Shown here: one piece after another, positions 45,796 to 54,602 of the stretch
Numbering within the stretch: the first letter of the stretch is position 1
Layout: each line of letters opens with the position of its first letter
Assembly: GCA_002686835.1 (NCBI GenBank)
Contig: NYYP01000006.1
Location: 57,494-121,493, forward strand
DNA length: 64,000 bases
Direction: 5' to 3'
From: Opitutia bacterium
Lineage (GTDB): Bacteria; Verrucomicrobiota; Verrucomicrobiia; Opitutales; Seribacteraceae
Program-made: the position numbers and the translations under genes
The notes under the pieces: generated by a model
The model's input: only the letters and a program-made list of their open reading frames with translations
Told to the model about the DNA's origin: nothing
The model's database searches: none

Positions 45796-45896
45796 TGGGG
45801 AACCTATTTCTTACGACAAGGGATGCTCTGAATCAAGCGGTATGAAGACCTTTTCCTATTTAGTTTTCCATCTTTACAAACTTGATCTGCCCTACC

Positions 45897-46325
45897 ATGA
45901 ATAATTATTATTTTGGGGTTGTGGTGGATTTCAAGAAAGTTAAAGCAAATGCAAAATGGGGCGTGGTTCCGTTTCGGGTGCTCGCTTCTGGAAAGGTCGA
46001 AGTATTAATTATTTCCACCAGGCAAAAAAATTGGAGTTTTCCCAAGGGCAATTTAATGAAAAATATAGGACCACGGAGGACCGCACTTCTCGAAGCATAT
46101 GAAGAAGCTGGCATAGATGGGAATCTTCACCCCAGGCCAATCCCATGCACCATAGATCGAACCTGTGTTTATTTTTTTCCGATGGAAGTGACAAAGTTAT
46201 TTGATGACTGGCCGGAATCAACCTTTAGAAAACGCAAATGGATACAAATTAAAAAAGCCAGAAAAATGTTACACCATAGAGAAATGGGAAAAATCCTGCT
46301 TCAATTCTTCCTAAAGAAAAATTGA
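45897..46325 (+). CDS. Divergent Nudix hydrolase-like protein
   Basis: 142 residues from the ATG at 45897; a TTG at 45882 would add five. The Nudix fold is recognisable: NWSFPKGNLMKN and ALLEAYEEAGI. The Nudix box GX5EX7REUXEEXGU is degraded: the first Glu reads Ile and the Arg of RE reads Leu, but EEAG is kept. Closest in type to diphosphoinositol/diadenosine polyphosphate hydrolases. First of four genes ending with two protease-like proteins. Confidence 0.7.
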   Translation: MNNYYFGVVVDFKKVKANAKWGVVPFRVLASGKVEVLIISTRQKNWSFPKGNLMKNIGPRRTALLEAYEEAGIDGNLHPRPIPCTIDRTCVYFFPMEVTKLFDDWPESTFRKRKWIQIKKARKMLHHREMGKILLQFFLKKN

Positions 46326-46366
46326 TTTTCTTTGTCCCATGGTGTCTCTGGCTTTAAAAAGAATCT

Positions 46367-47311
46367 ATGAGGCTGAACAGTTTAGATTTCGAAAAAAAGC
46401 CCCCATATTTTCGCCCACCCAAATACACCGGTATTACCCTTTCCTTACTTTCGATATTTGTATTGGTAAGCATGCTAGCGGTGTGGGAGAAGATGGCTAA
46501 TGTGCCTGAACTTCCGGAGATCAGTTTGCTGGCTTGGGAAAAGTCAAAACAGCCTATCGAAAAAATTAGGGTAGCTTTTCAAAAAGAAGCATCCTGTATA
46601 ATCAATACTACTTATCTGTCACTGTCGGAACTTTCATTGTTGCCAGATTTAAATAGTAAGGCTGACAAACCCCAATTGGATATCCTGTTACTCCCCAAGA
46701 TAGACCGACTTAAATCTTACTTTGAAAATAAACAGTACGACAATCGGGGCATTGTGGCCTATTTTAAAGAAAATATTCATGGGTCTGCACAGAACCTGAC
46801 AATGGATAGACCCTCTCCACTGTATAGTTTAATCAACCGGTCAAAACAGAGCCATTCCAAGATTCTTTCATTTTTGCGCTTTCTAAAAGCTCCCACTCAG
46901 GGGCAAGTTGAGTTCGCCGCCAATGGATGGACTGGTGTGGATGAAGACCACTGGGATATTGCGCCCGAACTTAAAATCTACGCAGTTCAATCCAGCCAAT
47001 CATGGCTAAGAAACTCCGCCCAGAGCTTTGCAAAGAAAGAGGGCTTTGAATTAAGCATTTCGTTTTTAGATGAGAAAAATTTACACAAGAGTTTAAAAAT
47101 TTTAACAAAAGCAGATAATAAAGATTACCTACCCGACCTTGTTTGCTTTCCAAATAATTCTCCCATTCCCAAAGGCATGCATCCCTATTTTTCTGAGCTT
47201 AATAACGACTCCCATATTTCTGCAATGGGCCACTCTTTTTACATCCGTAAAAAATCTCCATTGTCGAAAACCATACAAAAATTTTTGCGCCACCTCAATG
47301 AGAGCAAATAA
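46367..47311 (+). CDS. Membrane-anchored protein of unknown function
   Basis: 314 residues, one N-terminal helix (YTGITLSLLSIFVLVSMLAVW) and a large extracytoplasmic part. It carries segments such as IRVAFQKEASCIINTTYLS, LDILLLPKIDRL and LPDLVCFPNNSPIPKG with a beta-alpha rhythm reminiscent of periplasmic binding proteins, but no family is recognised. The 3' end overlaps the start of the protease gene by 14 bases, so they are expressed together and may act on the same substrate. Confidence 0.55.
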   Translation: MRLNSLDFEKKPPYFRPPKYTGITLSLLSIFVLVSMLAVWEKMANVPELPEISLLAWEKSKQPIEKIRVAFQKEASCIINTTYLSLSELSLLPDLNSKADKPQLDILLLPKIDRLKSYFENKQYDNRGIVAYFKENIHGSAQNLTMDRPSPLYSLINRSKQSHSKILSFLRFLKAPTQGQVEFAANGWTGVDEDHWDIAPELKIYAVQSSQSWLRNSAQSFAKKEGFELSISFLDEKNLHKSLKILTKADNKDYLPDLVCFPNNSPIPKGMHPYFSELNNDSHISAMGHSFYIRKKSPLSKTIQKFLRHLNESK

Positions 47312-48314
47312 TAGTGGATGTTTTCCGTCCAAGACCGGCCGGGTTGCCTGCCTTCTTACATCTCTTGCTATCTTCTCTCCCAGTTATGGACAGAAGCAAA
47401 ATAACTCCGTTTCTGCATGGGAGAAAGATTTACCCGAATCCATCGGTGACCTTCAGGCAATCCAAAACCAAATTCAATCGAAGTTACAAATGGTCCGCAA
47501 CACCGTTGTCTCAGTGGAAGCAGAGGATGGAGCAGGTAGTGGTGTTTTGGTATCTGCAGATGGTTTAATTCTTACCGCTGCTCATGTCATTGGTGAAAGC
47601 GGTCGAAAAATGGATGTCGTTTTCCCTAATGGGTATGTGGCAGAAGCCTTGAGCCTGGGTGGTTCTGAATTATCGGATGCCGGCATGCTTAAAATTATTG
47701 AACCGGGCCAATGGGACTATGCACCCATAGCACTGGCAAACAAATCTGGCGTTGGCGACTGGTGCTTTTCCCTTGGACACCCCAGTGGCTATAATGAAAA
47801 ACGAGGGTCGGTTTTACGGGTCGGTCGGGTCATTCACAAAAAAGAGGAAACCATACAGACCGATTGCCGTTTACTCGGTGGAGACTCTGGCGGTCCTCTT
47901 TTCTCAATCGATGGTGAAGTGATAGGAATTCATAGTCGGATTTCCCAAAGTCCAGAAGACAATTTTCACACCTCAATCGAATCCTTTCTTTCCAACTGGG
48001 AATTTTTTTTAAATGAAGAATTACACACCTATGTTGCTATGCAAAAGGGTGGCTTTTTGGGTGTTTTATGTGAGGAATTTCAGGACGGATTACAGGTAGT
48101 GGAAGTGGTTCCAGAAACTCCGGCTGAGGATGCCGGTATTCGTAGGGGTGATCTTTTTCGGAAGCTGGATGGCATTCCCTTGGATACGAGAGAAAAGCTT
48201 AGTATATTAGTAAGTAGTAAACCCCCCGGTTCCTTCGTCGTGATAGACTATCTAAGAGACGGGAAAGAGATCTCCGTTCGTATTAAACTTGGAGAAAGAT
48301 TTGTAAAGGAATGA
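47298..48314 (+). CDS. Trypsin-like serine protease with PDZ domain (HtrA-like)
   Basis: 338 residues from ATG 47298. Signal segment VACLLTSLAIFSPSYG cleaved before QKQN. Complete catalytic triad: H96 (LTAAHVIG), D127 (LSDAGM), S197 (GGDSGGP). One C-terminal PDZ near 245-335 with GFLGVLCEEF and VVPETPAEDAGIRRGDLFRK. Periplasmic quality control or regulated proteolysis. Its stop overlaps the start of the second, inactive relative by 4 nt. Confidence 0.9.
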   Translation: MRANNSGCFPSKTGRVACLLTSLAIFSPSYGQKQNNSVSAWEKDLPESIGDLQAIQNQIQSKLQMVRNTVVSVEAEDGAGSGVLVSADGLILTAAHVIGESGRKMDVVFPNGYVAEALSLGGSELSDAGMLKIIEPGQWDYAPIALANKSGVGDWCFSLGHPSGYNEKRGSVLRVGRVIHKKEETIQTDCRLLGGDSGGPLFSIDGEVIGIHSRISQSPEDNFHTSIESFLSNWEFFLNEELHTYVAMQKGGFLGVLCEEFQDGLQVVEVVPETPAEDAGIRRGDLFRKLDGIPLDTREKLSILVSSKPPGSFVVIDYLRDGKEISVRIKLGERFVKE

Positions 48315-49318
48315 AACTTGTTTTTCTTTTACTTTCCTTTCTGATCGGCCGAGTTTCGCTGGTTGGAGAGTCCCTGAAACCAGCTGATGCTCTCGCTCCC
48401 GAATACAGGTTAAACGGTCCATCCTTTGGCGAGGTGCTCGGGACTGCCAAGGAGCATCTTCTCCAGTCGGTGGTGGGTCTCTTTCGCAACGAAAAATTAA
48501 TTGCCCATGGAGTAGTCGTGCATCCCCAGGGATTACTTCTTAGCAAAGCAAGCTCAAGCGTAGGGGCTGGAATGATCCAGTCTTCCCAAGGGCAAACTTT
48601 TCCCATCCGTATTCGGAAAAGGGATGAAATTAAAGATCTGGCCCTTTGGCAGATTACCTCATCTCCCCCTTTATGGAGAGCGGTCACTTGGAAGGGTGAG
48701 CATAACCAGACTCAATCAGGAAGCTGGGTGATCTCTGCCTCGCCATCTCTCGAGGAGCTTAAATTCGGGGTCGTTTCAGCTACTAGTCGACCCATTGGCC
48801 GGGAAGGTGGGGTAATGGGGGTTTTACTTGAAGAATCAAACTCCTCGGACTTGGGCATTGAGGTGGTCGAAGTTCTTCCCCAGGCTGCTGGGGACCGGGC
48901 TGGCTTAAGAGTTATGGACCGTATCCTTCGTATGGACGGAAGGCCGGTCAAGACAGTCGAATATATTAATCGAATGCTCCAGAACAAAGATCCTGGGGAT
49001 CTTGTAACCTTATTAGTGAACCGCAAAGATAAGGAAATTCTCCTTCGGGTAACCCTTGGACATCGGGCAGTCGCATTTGATTTATTTAACCGCAATCTAC
49101 TAATGAGTGGACCCGTATCCAAAAGGAAGGATAATTTTCCCCTAATCATTCAGCAGGACCTACCCTTGCAAAAAGAAATAATGGGAGGAGGATTATTTGA
49201 TATCCACGGACATTGTCTTGGTATTAATATTGCCCGGGTTGACCGGGTTACAAATTACACCCTTCCCACCAAGGTGATATTACCAACATTGAATATGTGG
49301 CTCAAAGATTGGCCCTGA
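48311..49318 (+). CDS. Protease-like protein with lost catalytic residues and an internal PDZ
   Basis: 335 residues with signal peptide. Homologous to the neighbouring S1C protease, but the triad is lost: the catalytic His position reads S81 (LLLSKASSSVG), D109 is kept (IKDLAL) and the Ser site reads MGGGLFDI with Met at 291. The PDZ (~168-250, EVVEVLPQAAGDRAGLRVMD) sits before the last barrel strands (291-320), unlike DegP. It is likely a regulator or substrate-binding partner of the active protease. ATGA overlap guarantees coupled translation. Confidence 0.7.
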   Translation: MKLVFLLLSFLIGRVSLVGESLKPADALAPEYRLNGPSFGEVLGTAKEHLLQSVVGLFRNEKLIAHGVVVHPQGLLLSKASSSVGAGMIQSSQGQTFPIRIRKRDEIKDLALWQITSSPPLWRAVTWKGEHNQTQSGSWVISASPSLEELKFGVVSATSRPIGREGGVMGVLLEESNSSDLGIEVVEVLPQAAGDRAGLRVMDRILRMDGRPVKTVEYINRMLQNKDPGDLVTLLVNRKDKEILLRVTLGHRAVAFDLFNRNLLMSGPVSKRKDNFPLIIQQDLPLQKEIMGGGLFDIHGHCLGINIARVDRVTNYTLPTKVILPTLNMWLKDWP

Positions 49319-49323
49319 TTTGA

Positions 49324-50571
49324 CTACCTCAAAGGCAACCCCAAAACATACCTAAATCCGATTTCAGAGCCTCGATAGGACGGTTCGTAATTTAGCCTTT
49401 TGGCTGATCTGCTTTCGTGTGCCGACCGTACAAAGCTACCTCCTCTTACAATTCGATGAATTCCCCGTATCGGGCCGATTGGATCAACTCGTGTAAGATT
49501 ACCTTCTGGATAAATGTCATAAAAGTCATAGCACCACTCCAAAACATTTCCGTGCATATCATACAGACCCCACGCATTTGGGGGATAGGCAGGAGAATTC
49601 TTGCGAATTGGCACATAACCCTTACGAAAGATAGGAACAAATGAGCCCCCTTCACTAAATTCAGATTTTGGGCGATTATCAATAATATAGCCTCTTATCG
49701 ATCCATCAATATTAGCATTTTCTCCGGAAAGAAAATCTCCCTCTCCCAGCCCACATACCCCGGAAGTGCCCGCACGGCATGCATATTCCCACTCTGCCTC
49801 AGTTGGCAGACGATACACAAATGGGCTCGGAAGAGACTTGTTCAATCTTCCTCTCTGGGTTTTTTCCCAGCAATAGGCCACCACTTGAGAATAAGAAACA
49901 CGAGAGACCGGAAACAATTGGTCAATCCGGTCAATTTGCTTGATATTATGAGAGTTCAAAAAAGCCAGCAATGTATTCATATCCTTAAATTTCTGAGAAT
50001 TTACTTTGTAGTTTCTTGGCTTTTTCGCTCGCGTCCAAAATCCCAGATTTGGCCGATTTATTGCCTCCTCCAAATAGATCGCGTCACCATCACGACCCTG
50101 AAACTCAGAAATTGTAAAATTTCCGCTTTGATAACCTGATGAGCCACACAGTGCTTCGAGTATCTTCTTGGTTAAATGAAAGATTGGACTTCCTTTCTTT
50201 TGATTTTGCGGCACAAAAGCGTTCCATTCTTCCTGGGTAACCTCAAATTTTTTTATCCAAAAAGGTTGAGTAATCCGGACTCGGTTTCTTGTCTCATTCG
50301 GACTTCTACCCACCTCATCCTCAGGACTACCCATGAAAAATTCTCCGGACTCGATCAAAACTAAACTCTCCTCTTTGGCCAATTTATTGAGAGCTGGAAT
50401 GTTAACTTGAACAGGATTTTGTCTGGTAAAAAATTTTGGGCCTTCTTCTCTGGCCAGACTCTTCGTCGATGCCTTTTCCCCACATCCGCTGGTAAAAAAA
50501 CAAAAGAATAAAATGCAAAGACCGGGCAAAAGAGCCCCAACCCAGTACAAAGTTTGGGTGCGTTTAATCAC
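49324..50571 (-). CDS. FGE-sulfatase-like (SUMF1) domain lipoprotein
   Basis: 415 residues. Lipobox FTSGCG at the end of a hydrophobic helix. Formylglycine-generating-enzyme domain: LVLIESGEFFMGSPEDEVGR, FEVTQEEWNAF, YRLPTEAEWEYACRAGT, NAWGLYDMHGNVLEW and the RGGSF terminal motif. The final copper/cysteine site is not obviously present. Such domains are often non-enzymatic ligand binders in envelope proteins. GTG start overlapping the kinase stop, so it is coupled to the two-component genes. Confidence 0.85.
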   Translation of the reverse strand: MIKRTQTLYWVGALLPGLCILFFCFFTSGCGEKASTKSLAREEGPKFFTRQNPVQVNIPALNKLAKEESLVLIESGEFFMGSPEDEVGRSPNETRNRVRITQPFWIKKFEVTQEEWNAFVPQNQKKGSPIFHLTKKILEALCGSSGYQSGNFTISEFQGRDGDAIYLEEAINRPNLGFWTRAKKPRNYKVNSQKFKDMNTLLAFLNSHNIKQIDRIDQLFPVSRVSYSQVVAYCWEKTQRGRLNKSLPSPFVYRLPTEAEWEYACRAGTSGVCGLGEGDFLSGENANIDGSIRGYIIDNRPKSEFSEGGSFVPIFRKGYVPIRKNSPAYPPNAWGLYDMHGNVLEWCYDFYDIYPEGNLTRVDPIGPIRGIHRIVRGGSFVRSAHESRSAKRLNYEPSYRGSEIGFRYVLGLPLR

Positions 50572-52232
50572 TGCTCCATATTTGTCTGAACCATGGGTAA
50601 TTTGATGTAAAAGGTTGTTCCCACTCCCTCCTTGCTATCAAACCAAATTTGTCCTTGGTGAGACTTTACTATGACATTATGGGCAATAGCCAGTCCCTGC
50701 CCTGTTCCCACTCCTACCTCTTTGGTGGTAAAAAATGGCTCAAATATACGCGCCTGTACTTTCGCCGGTATTCCTCCACCATTATCTGCAATAGCGATTA
50801 TGACACACTGAGCATCAGGATAATGACGGGTCGATACCACCAGGTTTCCTTTTTGTCCTTCAACAATTCGGTCACGGATTGCATGAGCCCCATTGACAAT
50901 CAAGTTTAAGACTACTTGATTAATTTCACCAATATTACAGGGAACCAAAGGCAGTTCATCCTGGAGGTGGAGGTCAAGGTCAGCATGGTATTTCCATTCA
51001 TTTGTGGCCACAACAACAGTTGATCGGATGGCCTGGTTTAAATCATTATTTCTTTTGGCAGATTCTGCATCCCGGTAGGCAAAGTTCTTCATCGATTTGA
51101 CAATGGTGGTAATTCTGGAAATACCCTCCGCTGCCTGCTCCACTGCTTCAGGTGCATTCTCTTTAAAAAAGTCAATTTCTTCATCATCTGGAGAATCTGC
51201 GGACTGATTCAATTTCTTAATAAATCCATCCGTTGCATCTTTGATAAATAAAATATTATCATTGGCAAACTGAGAGGGAGAATTAATTTCATGTGCGATC
51301 CCGGATGCTAGTTGACCCACTGCTTCCATTTTCTGTGCATGGACTAGCTGAGTTTCTAATTCCTTGCGCTGTTGCATTTCCAGTTTCAATTTTTCATTGC
51401 TCTCCTGCAGTGCGGCTGTCCTCTTTTTAACCCTTGCCTCCAAGCCGGCAATCAGACCCCTGAGCCTCTTGGTGACCGAGCGTATCTCATAAGGGCCAGA
51501 TTCAGCCAGATTGAATGGTTTATTGTGATCGATCGAGTTCTTGGCCGCAGCTTCTAGTTTACGAATCGGACTGGCAAAACTCTTATAAGTTACAATGGCA
51601 AGCGTACCAACGAGGACCAGGTACATTCCACTAACAAAAAAGAACAGTACGGTATTGGCACTCTCTTCTTCCCTTAGGGCCAGAATTTTCTTCTCCATCC
51701 CCTGTTTAGATTCCCACATCCGCTGTTCCGCACTGGATTCCAATGTGTTCAAGTGTTGAGAAATGCTTTCTTGGGCATCCTGATAAGCCTTTCTTGCAAC
51801 TTGCAATTGTGCCAATTTATTTTTGGATGCGGAGAGGGCAGATTTCTCCATTGCAGAAATCGCATCTTCTAATTCCCTAATCCCAGCAAACAAGGGACGA
51901 AGTACAGACTCGGGGTAATTGCTTGCATATTTGGCTGAAATTAAATTCAGTCCCTCTTTGGAAAGGACGAGTCGGTCGCGCACCACTCCGTATATACCCA
52001 AAAAGTTTTGAGGATATGTTTCAAAAGCCTCAAAACATCCGCGAGTTGTAGATAGAAACGCATGAATGTCCAAATACTCGCTCGAAGAATCACCAGAATT
52101 TTTACTTTCCTGCTCAAGTTCCCGGCTCGACTGATTGATGCCTGACAACATCCACCAACCAATAATGCCCACTATCAATGCCCCACCCAGACTACCAGCA
52201 GATAGCAATCCAATGTATGACCTAACCTTCAT
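50568..52232 (-). CDS. Membrane sensor histidine kinase
   Basis: 554 residues. First helix (GALIVGIIGWWMLSG), a periplasmic helical sensor region ~45-190, second helix (VLFFFVSGMYLVLVGTLAIV), HAMP-like linker and coiled coil. HisKA: GIAHEINSPSQ with H314; N-box NLIVNGAHA at ~443-451, G1 DNGGGIP, G2 GTGQGLAIA. The C-terminal ATPase is complete. The FGE-like lipoprotein translated from the same transcript may bind the stimulus. The partner regulator is the next gene upstream. Confidence 0.92.
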   Translation of the reverse strand: MKVRSYIGLLSAGSLGGALIVGIIGWWMLSGINQSSRELEQESKNSGDSSSEYLDIHAFLSTTRGCFEAFETYPQNFLGIYGVVRDRLVLSKEGLNLISAKYASNYPESVLRPLFAGIRELEDAISAMEKSALSASKNKLAQLQVARKAYQDAQESISQHLNTLESSAEQRMWESKQGMEKKILALREEESANTVLFFFVSGMYLVLVGTLAIVTYKSFASPIRKLEAAAKNSIDHNKPFNLAESGPYEIRSVTKRLRGLIAGLEARVKKRTAALQESNEKLKLEMQQRKELETQLVHAQKMEAVGQLASGIAHEINSPSQFANDNILFIKDATDGFIKKLNQSADSPDDEEIDFFKENAPEAVEQAAEGISRITTIVKSMKNFAYRDAESAKRNNDLNQAIRSTVVVATNEWKYHADLDLHLQDELPLVPCNIGEINQVVLNLIVNGAHAIRDRIVEGQKGNLVVSTRHYPDAQCVIIAIADNGGGIPAKVQARIFEPFFTTKEVGVGTGQGLAIAHNVIVKSHQGQIWFDSKEGVGTTFYIKLPMVQTNMEQ

Positions 52233-52265
52233 AATCGAAGTTATATTCGATTATGGTTTGGGTTG

Positions 52266-53411
52266 TTAAGCAACAGGAATCATAACATTAATTTTTTTGG
52301 GAAACGGAAATTGGGAATAGCATGCGATGTAATTTCGTATTACTTTAAGCAGGGCACGATCGATGTCTGCCCCGGAAGATGCAATCAACATAGAACCATC
52401 GAGCAAAAGGTCTTCATTTAACCTCATGCCCTCTTCAAGTTTACGGGTATCAATTTCTTCCAGAGAATAACTATGGGCATCGGCATCTAGAAATTGAGTC
52501 AAACCAGCGACAACTTTTTCATCATAAGTTTCCGTTCTCGATTGGAGAGTTTGTAAAATAAGGCAATCTTCATGCCCCTGCTCATGATAGTAATCATAAT
52601 CCAATCCAACCCGCAAAACCGAAGCTGCTGTGCGAATACCCGACCCGTCCTCAACTTCATACTTTGGCTGGATATCTACACGCTGAAGGATTTCACGGAT
52701 ATCTTCCAGCCCTGGGATTAAGTCCACGATTTTAAGGGTTTCTTCGGGCAATTCACGGATCATTGCCTTAACCTCTGGAGTCAAGTCTTTCCTGTGATAT
52801 ACAGCCTCACTTAGATGCTGGGGAATAGAAAGGTATGCAATTTGTGAAAAAATGGCCGCAACCCCAAGCCGCCAAGATTCTTCAAGTTTCATCTCTTCGG
52901 CCAATCCGTTGACCAACCTCCTCACCCTCTGGGCACGTCCAAAGAAAAGAGGCTGGGCAGTTGCAAGAGATTGAGCAAGGGCATCAACCGCACCTCTGAG
53001 TGTCTTATCAAGCAAGATTCTCTTGCTTATAATTAGATGGTGTTGATCGATCGCATCTTTGAGTACTTTTCTTAAAACTTCCGGAGGGCATGGTTTGGAA
53101 AGCATGCGGAAAACATTTCCCTCATTTACCGCTGCCATCGCCGACTCAAAATCAGTATGTCCTGTTAATAAAACTGTGACTACTTCGCTGTTTAGTTTTT
53201 TAATGGAAGAAAGCATTTCTGCTCCATTCATATTAGGCATTCGCATGTCTGATAAAACTACTGCAAAGCCACCTTCTCGTTGAAATAATTCTAGGCCTTC
53301 TTTGCCATCTGAGGCTAAATGAAGATCAAACTTGTCTCTTAAATTTAATGTAAAGCCTCTCAAAATAGACTCTTCATCATCCACGCATAATATTTTGTTA
53401 TTTAAACTCAT
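52266..53411 (-). CDS. Response regulator with degenerate HD-like output
   Basis: 381 residues. Receiver domain 1-115: D11/D12, phospho-acceptor D55 (LSDMRMP), T83 and K106 are all present. The rest, ~125-380, has the spacing of an HD-GYP module, but the metal-binding signature is missing: the usual HSxRV reads GRAQRVR and the HD doublet reads FS (AAIFSQIAYLSIP). It therefore cannot hydrolyse cyclic-di-GMP in the usual way and may act by binding. First gene of the operon with kinase and FGE lipoprotein. Confidence 0.85.
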   Translation of the reverse strand: MSLNNKILCVDDEESILRGFTLNLRDKFDLHLASDGKEGLELFQREGGFAVVLSDMRMPNMNGAEMLSSIKKLNSEVVTVLLTGHTDFESAMAAVNEGNVFRMLSKPCPPEVLRKVLKDAIDQHHLIISKRILLDKTLRGAVDALAQSLATAQPLFFGRAQRVRRLVNGLAEEMKLEESWRLGVAAIFSQIAYLSIPQHLSEAVYHRKDLTPEVKAMIRELPEETLKIVDLIPGLEDIREILQRVDIQPKYEVEDGSGIRTAASVLRVGLDYDYYHEQGHEDCLILQTLQSRTETYDEKVVAGLTQFLDADAHSYSLEEIDTRKLEEGMRLNEDLLLDGSMLIASSGADIDRALLKVIRNYIACYSQFPFPKKINVMIPVA

Positions 53412-53473
53412 CTGGGACTAGAGTGATATGAACAAAGATCGATCAATAATCAATAGACATTCAAAATATTAGC

Positions 53474-54454
53474 TTATTTTCTTCTAAATTTGCCAATTTT
53501 GTTTTTAACGACTTGTTCATTTTTCCAATTCTCTGGTCTTGGAAAGTCCTGATTCTTCAGTAGATCGTCCAGGGTTACTTCCTTAGATGGTACGCCACTC
53601 TCTGGCACTTCTACTTTGGCAATCCAGGCAATTGCATTGAGAACAAGTCTCCTTGCATCCAAAGATGCCCAGTTTTCATGAAAATGCGCACCTGTGAATC
53701 CAAAGCCTCTGCCATAATTATAGTCTTCACCCCGTTGGTATGCCCATGCCACATGCTGAGCTTCTTTTCGCTTAAGCACTGCTTGGGCAACATTTGGATT
53801 ACCATGATGAGGATGACTTTCCACACCGGGTTTTAACCGTTTCATGGTATTTTCTGGAGGATGGGCAGACAGAATGGGTGTAATCGAACCAATGGCTGAT
53901 GTTGCCTCACGAAATCTCATATGGTAGTACCACTCATCATGCATTTCAAAGGGTAGCACACCCTGGGAGATAGGATGTTGTGGGAGTAGTTTAAACTCTG
54001 CGTTCCAAACTGGATTCACAGACCAATAAGGCTCAAAATATCCACCCATCCACTTCAGGAAATGATCACCTGCCGGACCTTTGGTAGTTTCTACTCCATA
54101 ATGGATACAGGCTAACCCGACACCTCTTCGCATGATCTGGTCAAATTGCCCGAGATGCTTGTTGAGCAAATGCCGAACACCCCCATCACATGCAACCACG
54201 ACTGCGGCTGCATCATTAAATACACTGGCGTCTTTGGGATAGCCTCCTTCAGCAACCACCACTGGTTCGATACCTATTCCGGCCTCCTTTAAGTGCTCGG
54301 CCAATAGTTTGCAACCTGCTGCGTGCTCATGAGCAAAAAAGCCATGACTCTTTGGTCCTGCCACAAATACAACCTTTTTGTCTAAACCAAATACAGGCAG
54401 AAAAAAAGCATTTACCACGGCAAAGGTGAGAAAGGTTTTTGAGAAAAGTTTCAT
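53474..54454 (-). CDS. Secreted ThuA-domain protein
   Basis: 326 residues with signal peptide (FAVVNAFFLPVFGLD). The ThuA core: KVVFVAGPKSHGFFAHEH, VGLACIHYGVETT, MHDEWYYHMRF and the GRGFGFTGAHFHENWA segment. About 20% longer than the ThuA at 5.4 kb and from a different subfamily. Stands alone between a two-component operon and the ligase-exporter operon. Probably carbohydrate related. Confidence 0.85.
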   Translation of the reverse strand: MKLFSKTFLTFAVVNAFFLPVFGLDKKVVFVAGPKSHGFFAHEHAAGCKLLAEHLKEAGIGIEPVVVAEGGYPKDASVFNDAAAVVVACDGGVRHLLNKHLGQFDQIMRRGVGLACIHYGVETTKGPAGDHFLKWMGGYFEPYWSVNPVWNAEFKLLPQHPISQGVLPFEMHDEWYYHMRFREATSAIGSITPILSAHPPENTMKRLKPGVESHPHHGNPNVAQAVLKRKEAQHVAWAYQRGEDYNYGRGFGFTGAHFHENWASLDARRLVLNAIAWIAKVEVPESGVPSKEVTLDDLLKNQDFPRPENWKNEQVVKNKIGKFRRK

Positions 54455-54602
54455 AAATATAATTTTGTAAAAATAATGCTTAAAAATTTACAAATAAGCA
54501 GTTTGGGGCAGGATTTAAATCGTTAAGTAAATCCAAAGTAAATATTTTTGAATAAACCTGCAGCAGCCAAGCAAATTTAATTCATCCGTCAAACGAAGGG
54601 TT

